A stretch of DNA of 64,000 nucleotides, taken from NCBI GenBank assembly GCA_020630595.1, contig JAHDBC010000005.1, positions 1-64,000 on the forward strand, given 5' to 3'. This document shows, piece by piece, positions 57,363-64,000 of this stretch. The notes below the pieces were generated by a model that was not told where the DNA came from, did not search any database, and saw only the letters and a list, made by a program, of their open reading frames with translations. The DNA is from Planktomarina sp. GTDB lineage: Bacteria > Pseudomonadota > Alphaproteobacteria > Rhodobacterales > Rhodobacteraceae. The first letter of the stretch is position 1; every line of letters starts with the position of its first letter. A program made the translations under genes and the position numbers.

Positions 57363-60300
57363 TTATTCCGCCGCGGGCAATTGGCGTGGGGGCAAAGGCG
57401 GCAGCATCAGCTGTTCTTCATCCCAGATCAATTCTTGCCCTTTGGCTTTCTTGGCTTCTTTGCGCAGTTTGAAATCCGCGCGGATGCGTTTGCCTTCGCC
57501 GGAACCGCTGGCGGCAACCATGCCCATGAATGCGCCATAGGCCCCGGACACCAGCCAGATGCGCAAGGCCAGCATCGCCGGCGTGAACACCAATGTCAGC
57601 GCGGTCGCAATGCCAAGGCCAAAGACAACCGCTGTGGCCAGCTGTTTCCACCAAAGGGACGTGGGGCTGTCGATGGAATAGCCACCGTTCACGAAATCAA
57701 GGCTAAGCCCGAACATCATGGGCGCAAGGCCCGCCATTGTTGTGATCGTGGTCAGCAACACGGGCCGAATGCGCGCTTCTGCTGTGCGCACGATGGCTTC
57801 GATCCGGGGCATATAGCGGCTGTATTCTTGATAGGTGTCGATCAGAACAATATTGTTGTTCACCACAATCCCCGCCAAAGCCACGATCCCCGTACCAGTC
57901 ATGATGATCGAAAACGCCTGATCCATGACCAGCATCCCAATCAAGACACCGGTGGTTGACAGAACCACCGCCAACAAAACAAGGATCGAATTGTAGATCG
58001 AATTGAATTGGGCCAGCAGAATGATGAACATCAGACCCAACGCACCTGCAAAGGCATTCATCAGAAACGCGCCTGATTCTGCCTGATCTTCCTGATCCCC
58101 GGTCCATTCCCATTCCAAACCGGACGGCAGAGGGTCGGTTTCCAACCAGTTTGTGAGCAATTCGATCCGTTCGTTGTCATTCGCCGCGGTCGCGAGATAT
58201 GACTGAGTGTCTTCATCCAAATCGTCCAGCTTTTGTTGGATGGTCCTAGGCGTTTCTCCTTTGATCAATTCAACGGCATTGAAGTATCTGGTGGTGCCTT
58301 CTGTGAAGAGGCTGAAGGGGAATGTCGCCTTATCGAATGTGGTAAAGTCTGCTTCGATTTCGGACGGGTCTTCAAAATCCGCCGCGTCGACCTCTAGAAC
58401 CAATCCGAGGTGTTCCCGGGTTGGATCATCCTGCCCTTCAACTTCTGTCAAGATATTAAAAGAAAGCACATCTTCTGCGAACTCCGTTGCCGCCTTGACG
58501 TCGAAATACCGGTCCTGATCAACACGGGTGATCATGCCCAGTTTGGCAACCGGTTCCCGCGTCACAAAGTTGGACAATGGCACCAGCCCACCGGGGGTGC
58601 GTACTTTCAATGTATCCAAGGTCGATAACACACGGTCCTGTTCGGGAAGCCGCACGCGAATGTCCACTTCTTCGTCGCTGGATGGCACGCGCATGGTGTC
58701 CAGAAAAATGCCCCGGGTCACCAATTGCACCATTGCGCCAACGGTGGCGACGTCCGCGCCATACCGGCCTGCCTTTTCCACATCGACATTGATTTGCCAG
58801 TCAATCCCCGGAAGGGGCAGATTGTCTTCGATATCTTTCAGACCGGGGGTGGCTTCGAACTGTGCGCGCGCCAATTCTGTCGCGGCCAGCAGGTCTTCCC
58901 AATTCTGCCCACGAATGCGCAGGTGGACCGGCTTGGCCGACGCCGGACCCTGCGCAAGGTTCAGAATTTCAGTCTTGATGCCCGGGATGGTGCTAAGCCG
59001 CGCCTGCAACTGCTGGATCACCAGATCCCCGTCAAAGGCCGGATCCTGTGTTGTGGATGTCCACGGAATGAAGCCCCAAACCCGTGATTGCGTTTCGGTT
59101 GAGGGGCGGTCTTCCCATGGGATCAATTCGATCTGTGCCTGACCAATGGTATCCAAGGGTGACCCGGCACCGCCTGTGTTGGCGTTCAGCCCCCCTTCAC
59201 CGGCAAAGGCAAAGGTCGAATCGACACCAGGATGGGACAACAGGACCGCTTCGGCCTGCCGCAGAAGATCATCTTTTTCTTCCAGTGACAGGTTGCCCCG
59301 TGCCCGAACATAGACAATGGCCTGTTCGGGTTCGGATTCCACAAAGAATTCGACACCGTTGTTGTTTTCGCCAAAATAGGAAAACACCGACATCACAAAG
59401 ACGATGACGCCAACCAACGTCAAGACGGGCATGACGGGATTGCCCACGATGAACTTTACAAAATGACCAAAGGGCGTGCGCTGGTGGCCGCTGTCAACGC
59501 GTTTGCGCCGCCAGCGCAGTTCCGCGGCTGTCATCGTGATCGACGTCAGCAAGGCGCCAATCAAGAACGCAAATGTTCCCTGCAAGATTTGCCAAAAACC
59601 CGCACCGTCGGTAGACGCCAGAAGCGTGCTGATCCCAAACAGCATCAGCGCCATCGCAGGCAAAACAAGAACGGCGCGCACAATCCATGGCAACCAGCGC
59701 AGGCTGTTTCCCAGCCCTGTCAGGATGTTTGACACACCACCCGTGACGCCGCCCATGACCGGCAGATACACCAACGCCACCAACAAAGAGGCAGACAAAA
59801 CAAAGATCAGCGTTACAGGCAGCATTCCCATGAACTGACCCGGCACACCCGGCCAGAACAGCATGGGCAGAAACGCACAAAGCGTCGTTGCCGTTGACGA
59901 TACGATGGGCCAGAACATGCGTTTGGCAGCATCGGTATAGGCCTCCATCGGGTCGGCACCTTCCTGCATGCGCTTGTCGGCATATTCGACCACCACGATG
60001 GCACCATCGACCAACATACCAACGGCCAGGATCAGGCCGAACATCACGATGTTTGAAATCGTGATTCCCATTACGGCAAGAAACGCAAAGCACAACAAGA
60101 ACGATGTCGGGATTGCAAAGCCAACCAACAGGGCAGGGCGCGTGCCCAACGCGGCCAGAACAACGATCATCACCAAGGCAATCGCGGTCAGGACGGACCC
60201 TTCCAGCTGTGACACCATGGATCCCACGACACGGGATTGATCGTTGGACGCTTTCACATCGACAGCAGTATCCAACGCTTCGGGCCACAGGGCGATTTCC

Positions 60301-61211
60301 TTTTCGACCTCTTCGCGCACCAGCGATGCGGTGTCGATCAGGTTGAACCCCTTGCGTTTGACGACCTGCAACGCCACGGTCGTTTCGCCATTGAACCGCG
60401 CGGTTCCGGCGCGGTCTTCAAACGTCAGGCGAATGTCGGCAATATCGCCCAGCGTGACCACGCGGTCGCCGTTGGTTTTGACGGGCAGATTGTATACATC
60501 GACCGTTTCTTCAAACGACGACGGGATTTTCACGGTGTAGTTTGATGTTGGTGTATCAACGGAACCGGCTGGAATAAGCTGGTTGTTGTTGACCACCACG
60601 TTGATCAGTTCGCCAGCCGTCACGTTATAGGCTTCAAGTTTCAACGGATCGATTGTGACTTCGACCATTTCATCGCGGTGCCCGGCCAAGCTGGCCGACA
60701 GCACGGGTTCCAATCCTTCCAGTCGGTCCTGAAGATTGTTGGAAATCTGCAGCAACGTGCGTTCCGGCACCTGACCGGACAGCGAAACGATCAGGATCGG
60801 AAATTCCGAAAAATTGAATTCTTCGATGGAATACGTGTCTGCGCCAGCGGGAAAATTCGCCTCTGCCTTGTTCATCCGGTCACGGACATCGGCAATGATC
60901 TGCGTCTTGTCCCAGCCGAATTCGAATTCCAGAACCATATTGGCATAACCATCGACCGCCGTGCCGGTCATCTTTTTCAGGCCATCCAGATCACCCAGTT
61001 CTGTTTCCATGGGTTTGATCAACAGCTTTTCACTGTCTTCCGCAGAAATCCCCTGAAACGGGAGGGAGATGATCAGCGCCGGAATCTCAATATCCGGCTC
61101 GCCTTCCTTGGGGAGGGTCCAATAGGAAAAGCCACCTGCGATCAAAGACAGCAGGATGAATGCCAACACCATGCGCGCACGGGACGCCGCCCAATCAACG
61201 ATACCGGTCAT
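57363..61211 (-). CDS. RND-superfamily efflux permease (AcrB/HAE1-like), oversized
   Basis: 1282 residues, against roughly 1030-1050 usual for HAE1 pumps. N-terminal 'DWAASRARMVLAFILLSLIAGGFSY' is TM1. The proton-relay helix 4 reads 'GLILAVGMLVDGAIVVVEYADKR' with a single Asp, and helix 10 has 'ALAGIVVNNNIVLIDTYQEYS'. Extra hydrophobic segments lie in the middle (about 490-620), including a basic loop 'RWRRKRVDSGHQR', and a further insertion lies in the second periplasmic half. ATG 61211 follows the adaptor stop by 3 bases. Confidence 0.93.
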   Translation of the reverse strand: MTGIVDWAASRARMVLAFILLSLIAGGFSYWTLPKEGEPDIEIPALIISLPFQGISAEDSEKLLIKPMETELGDLDGLKKMTGTAVDGYANMVLEFEFGWDKTQIIADVRDRMNKAEANFPAGADTYSIEEFNFSEFPILIVSLSGQVPERTLLQISNNLQDRLEGLEPVLSASLAGHRDEMVEVTIDPLKLEAYNVTAGELINVVVNNNQLIPAGSVDTPTSNYTVKIPSSFEETVDVYNLPVKTNGDRVVTLGDIADIRLTFEDRAGTARFNGETTVALQVVKRKGFNLIDTASLVREEVEKEIALWPEALDTAVDVKASNDQSRVVGSMVSQLEGSVLTAIALVMIVVLAALGTRPALLVGFAIPTSFLLCFAFLAVMGITISNIVMFGLILAVGMLVDGAIVVVEYADKRMQEGADPMEAYTDAAKRMFWPIVSSTATTLCAFLPMLFWPGVPGQFMGMLPVTLIFVLSASLLVALVYLPVMGGVTGGVSNILTGLGNSLRWLPWIVRAVLVLPAMALMLFGISTLLASTDGAGFWQILQGTFAFLIGALLTSITMTAAELRWRRKRVDSGHQRTPFGHFVKFIVGNPVMPVLTLVGVIVFVMSVFSYFGENNNGVEFFVESEPEQAIVYVRARGNLSLEEKDDLLRQAEAVLLSHPGVDSTFAFAGEGGLNANTGGAGSPLDTIGQAQIELIPWEDRPSTETQSRVWGFIPWTSTTQDPAFDGDLVIQQLQARLSTIPGIKTEILNLAQGPASAKPVHLRIRGQNWEDLLAATELARAQFEATPGLKDIEDNLPLPGIDWQINVDVEKAGRYGADVATVGAMVQLVTRGIFLDTMRVPSSDEEVDIRVRLPEQDRVLSTLDTLKVRTPGGLVPLSNFVTREPVAKLGMITRVDQDRYFDVKAATEFAEDVLSFNILTEVEGQDDPTREHLGLVLEVDAADFEDPSEIEADFTTFDKATFPFSLFTEGTTRYFNAVELIKGETPRTIQQKLDDLDEDTQSYLATAANDNERIELLTNWLETDPLPSGLEWEWTGDQEDQAESGAFLMNAFAGALGLMFIILLAQFNSIYNSILVLLAVVLSTTGVLIGMLVMDQAFSIIMTGTGIVALAGIVVNNNIVLIDTYQEYSRYMPRIEAIVRTAEARIRPVLLTTITTMAGLAPMMFGLSLDFVNGGYSIDSPTSLWWKQLATAVVFGLGIATALTLVFTPAMLALRIWLVSGAYGAFMGMVAASGSGEGKRIRADFKLRKEAKKAKGQELIWDEEQLMLPPLPPRQLPAAE

Positions 61212-61214
61212 CAA

Positions 61215-62483
61215 TCAGTCCTTTCGGTAAGTGACATGCACGGGCACGCCATCGGTGACGTATTCCTGGCCCACAACAATAACATCCACCGGATCCGGCA
61301 GGCCGGACACCCAAACGCCTTCGATTGTATCGCGCAGCAGCGTGACGGGCCTGAATGCGGCATTTGTATTTTCATCAACGATCCGCACACCCATGGTGCC
61401 CTGATCATCAAGTGTCAGCGCAGACCCGGGCAGAAGATGCGCCCGTGTGCCTTCGGCCTGAATGATCATGTCAACGGTCTGACCGTCGCGAATGGTCAGA
61501 TCAGCGTTCGGCACTTCGACTTCCACCCGGAACGTGCGCGTTGTTTGATCGGCGGACCGGGATACAAACGCAACTTCGCCCGTGACTTCGCGTCCGTTGA
61601 CCAACCGCGCCCCGGCAGCCGCGCCCAACTTTACGCGGTCCACGTCCACTTCGGGCACAAACCCAACAAGTTTGATGGGATCAAGCTGGATGACCGTCGC
61701 GCACAACCCACCGGGCTGCAAAAGGCTGCCCAATTCGGCGGTGTCTGTTTCAAGTATGCCATCAAATGACGCTTTGATTGTCAGCTTGCCGATTTCGCGT
61801 TCTGCCGCAGCTACGGCGGCGGCGGCGCTTTCAATCCCGGCGCGTGATGATTCCAGCCCGGATTGGGCCGCTTCGACGCCCGCCCGTGCCGCCTGCGTTG
61901 CAGCCGTGGCCGATGCGACGCGGGTGTCAGATGCAAATCCATCTTGGGACAGGCGTTCGGCAGCACGGTCGTTGATCAATGCCTCTTGCAGGCGGGCTTC
62001 TGCTTCGATCACCCGGGCCTGCGCTTCGGGCACGCGTGCGCGCGCTTCTGCCAATCGGGCCTGCGCTTCGGCAAGGCTTGCTTCGCGGGTGCCGGGGTCC
62101 AATGTGCACATTTCCTGGCCCGTCGTTACGAATGCACCGCGTCGCAACGGTTGCGAAATCACCGTTCCGCTTGTTTCGGACAAAAGATTGACCTGACGGG
62201 CCGCTTCGGTTTCGCCGCGCACGATCACGGCGCTGTCGATGCCGCGTGCCGTCGATGTGTAAGCCACAATTGAAATGCGATTTTCGGGATTGGGGTTCGA
62301 TGCGTCGTCATCGTCTGCTGTTTCAGCCGCGTCAGTTGACGGTGTTTGTTCAGCCGTATCCGATGTTTCTTCGGAATTTCCCATGATCCCCGCCATCGTT
62401 TCGCCGATGAAATCGCGTTGGAAGACCAGAAGGAAAATGATCGCTGAAACAAATATTGCGGTCAGGATGGGTACGATGCGCAT
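61215..62483 (-). CDS. RND efflux periplasmic adaptor (membrane fusion protein)
   Basis: 422 residues from the ATG at 62483. One N-terminal membrane segment ('ILTAIFVSAIIFLLVFQ'), an acidic linker ('AETADDDDASNPNPENR'), then the adaptor fold: 'LLSETSGTVISQPLRRGAFV' lipoyl half, a long Ala-rich hairpin (~140-235; 'AEAQARLAEARARVPEAQAR'), and the second half 'IKASFDGILETDTAELG'. First gene of the pump operon. Confidence 0.92.
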   Translation of the reverse strand: MRIVPILTAIFVSAIIFLLVFQRDFIGETMAGIMGNSEETSDTAEQTPSTDAAETADDDDASNPNPENRISIVAYTSTARGIDSAVIVRGETEAARQVNLLSETSGTVISQPLRRGAFVTTGQEMCTLDPGTREASLAEAQARLAEARARVPEAQARVIEAEARLQEALINDRAAERLSQDGFASDTRVASATAATQAARAGVEAAQSGLESSRAGIESAAAAVAAAEREIGKLTIKASFDGILETDTAELGSLLQPGGLCATVIQLDPIKLVGFVPEVDVDRVKLGAAAGARLVNGREVTGEVAFVSRSADQTTRTFRVEVEVPNADLTIRDGQTVDMIIQAEGTRAHLLPGSALTLDDQGTMGVRIVDENTNAAFRPVTLLRDTIEGVWVSGLPDPVDVIVVGQEYVTDGVPVHVTYRKD

Positions 62484-62709
62484 GGGAACGGCCTGTGTCG
62501 TCAGTATTTTTCCGGGTCTGAAATGCCCGTGCACTCTGCATATGGTGTATTTGGGGGGAATGTCAGCACCCGACAGGCAATAAAGATACGCATGCGTTGC
62601 AAAATGTTTTCATCAGGTGGCGCACATCGGTGGCGGATTTGCGCAGCGCCCCCTTGCCCCGCAGCCGGGGTCAGGACTATACCGTCGCGACCGACCGGGT
62701 GAGGGACCA

Positions 62710-63342
62710 ATGGCCAATACTGACAGCTTTATCGATGAAGTGAACGAAGAGGTCCGGCAGGATCGATTGTATGGCTATGCGCGCAAGTACGGTTGGATTG
62801 TCGCGCTTGTGATCATCGCGATTGTTGCTGGCACTGCGTTTTTCGAATTTCGGTCCGCGTCTGCGGAACGTGACGCCCAAAACCGCGGGGACGCCATCCT
62901 GAATGCGCTGCAGGCAGATGACGCGGACGCTGCGATCGCCGCCTTGGTTGAAGAAGATCAGTCTGTTGTGGTCAAACTTTTGTCTGCCACGCCAGATGCG
63001 CTGCGCGCAGTCGCCAATGATTCTGATCAGCCGGTCTATATCCGCGATCTTGCGCAGTTGCGTCTGGCCATGACCCCGGATGCCTTGCCAGCCGAAGACC
63101 GCGTTGCAGTGCTGGAAGATTTGTCTGCGCCCGGGCAGTTGTATCGCACGGCGGCCCTTGATGTGCTGGTCTTGTTGGAACTGGAAACAGGGCAGCGCGA
63201 AACCGCCGTGGCGCGGATGACTGCGGCCTTGGAAGACGCCAGTGCAAACCCGGAACAAAACCGCCGATTTGTGGAATTGTTGGTGGCCTTGGGCGAAACA
63301 CCCGAGTTGGCAAATGCGTCCTCACCTGATACCCAGAATTAA
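62710..63342 (+). CDS. YfgM-like tetratricopeptide membrane protein
   Basis: 210 residues. The start 'SFIDEVNEEVRQDRLYGYARKYGWIVALVIIAIVAGTAFFEFRSA' has the conserved short cytoplasmic head and one membrane helix of the YfgM-like family. A periplasmic TPR-like region follows. YfgM assists proteins leaving SecYEG. It precedes bamB with a 22-base gap, the usual arrangement. The 226-base region upstream (62484-62709), divergent from the RND adaptor, holds the promoters; nothing else recognised. Confidence 0.88.
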   Translation: MANTDSFIDEVNEEVRQDRLYGYARKYGWIVALVIIAIVAGTAFFEFRSASAERDAQNRGDAILNALQADDADAAIAALVEEDQSVVVKLLSATPDALRAVANDSDQPVYIRDLAQLRLAMTPDALPAEDRVAVLEDLSAPGQLYRTAALDVLVLLELETGQRETAVARMTAALEDASANPEQNRRFVELLVALGETPELANASSPDTQN

Positions 63343-63364
63343 CGGGAAGAAGGGGGGCGACGGC

Positions 63365-64000
63365 ATGCGTCATGCAGTGGCATCATGTATTGCGGCGCTG
63401 GCCTTGATGGGGTGCGAGCCAGCAGAAGAAATTCTTGCAGGGGAACGTCTTGACCTTGATGGAACCCCCACCGCTGAAGCGGCGGCAGATGTGGGTGGCG
63501 CATCGCTAAACCTTGCTGGGGCCGTTGCAAACGCGGCGTGGACCCATCCAAACCAGAACCCCCAGCAGAACCCCCAACACGTGGAATTGGCGGCCGCACC
63601 CGTGCTGGCGTGGTCAGCGGCAGTCACCGCATCGGAAGGGCGCAGGCACAATCTGGTTGCAGCCCCGATCATTGCCGATGGACGTATCTTTGTGTTGGGC
63701 AGCCGTTCCGAAGTGGTTGCGCTGAACACTGCGGGCCAACAGCTGTGGTCGCGGGATCTGACCCCGTTTGGTGACAATCCCGACGATGGGTCGGGCGGGG
63801 GGCTGTCTTTTGGGGCCGATCTGGTGTTTGCGTCCACCGGTTTTGGCGAATTGGTCGCATTGGACCCCGACACGGGCGCGATTGCCTGGCAGCAGGATCT
63901 GGAAGCAGCGGGCATCAGCCCGGCAACCGTTTCCCAAGGGTTGGTCTATGTGACAACGCGCAAAGGGGATGCCTTTGCGCTGTCCCCGGAAACGGGGCGG
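63365..64000 (+). CDS. bamB: Outer-membrane assembly lipoprotein BamB (3' end cut by window)
   Basis: The ORF starts at the ATG at 63365 (GGGCGACGGC upstream) and runs off the window; the track omits it. The N-terminus 'VASCIAALALMGCEP' carries a lipobox with Cys 16. PQQ-like beta-propeller repeats follow: 'SRSEVVALNTAGQQLWSRDL', 'GELVALDPDTGAIAWQQDL' and 'KGDAFALSPETGR'. BamB is part of the BAM complex for outer-membrane protein insertion. Visible part is 212 residues. Confidence 0.9.
   Translation, partial: MRHAVASCIAALALMGCEPAEEILAGERLDLDGTPTAEAAADVGGASLNLAGAVANAAWTHPNQNPQQNPQHVELAAAPVLAWSAAVTASEGRRHNLVAAPIIADGRIFVLGSRSEVVALNTAGQQLWSRDLTPFGDNPDDGSGGGLSFGADLVFASTGFGELVALDPDTGAIAWQQDLEAAGISPATVSQGLVYVTTRKGDAFALSPETGR

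Noticed and set aside
1-64000. CRISPR array, tRNA or rRNA genes, insertion sequences, prophage or replication origin
   Set aside because: None were seen: no regularly spaced repeats, no tRNA-like cloverleaf recognised, no transposase or phage proteins among the ORFs. A tRNA or small RNA could still be missed by eye.

Overview
The window reads as chromosome from a marine Rhodobacterales (Roseobacter-group) alphaproteobacterium. The reasons are gene content and style: a soxB-D-A-G sarcosine oxidase operon, ccmI, bamB behind a YfgM-like gene, a TRAP transporter, a BCCT carrier, a DddQ-type cupin, moderately high GC, many ATGA/TGATG stop-start overlaps, and two copies of a gene-end repeat that I know from this family. 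No rRNA, tRNA, CRISPR array, transposase or prophage gene was recognised. The genus cannot be fixed from sequence reading alone.

Region 1 (1-16.8 kb) looks like one catabolic regulon for methylated onium compounds (betaine- or DMSP-like). An RpiR-family regulator gene sits at the divide, with a perfect 9-bp-arm palindrome covering its own start codon. Leftward run a Rieske oxygenase of the N-demethylase type, a GFA-fold protein, an arylmalonate-decarboxylase/Asp-Glu-racemase-like protein, a sulfotransferase-like protein, an aldehyde dehydrogenase, a BCCT transporter and a carboxymuconolactone-decarboxylase-like protein. Rightward run a dimethylglycine-dehydrogenase-like flavoprotein, a DddQ-like DMSP lyase cupin, three enolase-superfamily enzymes, a class III aminotransferase and a glycerate 2-kinase. 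The true substrate is not settled.

Region 2 (16.8-21.5 kb) holds a MauG/CcpA-type dihaem peroxidase, a Sel1-repeat protein whose start overlaps that of the peroxidase, and the AmmeMemoRadiSam system (a radical SAM gene divergent from a Memo-AMMECR1 fusion gene).

Region 3 (21.5-29.2 kb) has a TRAP transporter, then flavin reductase, aldo-keto reductase and SsuD-like monooxygenase genes in the order of the sulfoquinovose monooxygenase (sulfo-SMO) pathway, then a GntR regulator and a Gfo/Idh/MocA protein that could be an NAD-dependent sulfoquinovosidase. This is a plausible sulfoquinovose-use locus with a TRAP rather than an ABC importer.

Region 4 (29.2-42 kb) is the strongest candidate for an undescribed system. 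It carries an OmpA-like protein, an acyltransferase 3 membrane protein, a hexapeptide-repeat protein, a cellulose-synthase-like GT2 with an altered QxxRW motif, two paralogous DUF3131 proteins on opposite strands, a secreted coiled-coil protein, an ABC exporter with degenerate catalytic residues, and a HlyD-type adaptor. Together they suggest synthesis, modification and export of an envelope glycan.

Region 5 (42-64 kb) is mostly conserved: dusA, a TSUP permease, a 2OG dioxygenase-like gene, DUF1289, ruvX, ccmI, the sarcosine oxidase operon with a small extra membrane peptide, a host-attachment-family protein, sodB, a LOG-family gene, a LysM protein, an ATM1-type ABC transporter, an oversized RND pump with its adaptor, a YfgM-like protein and the 5' part of bamB.
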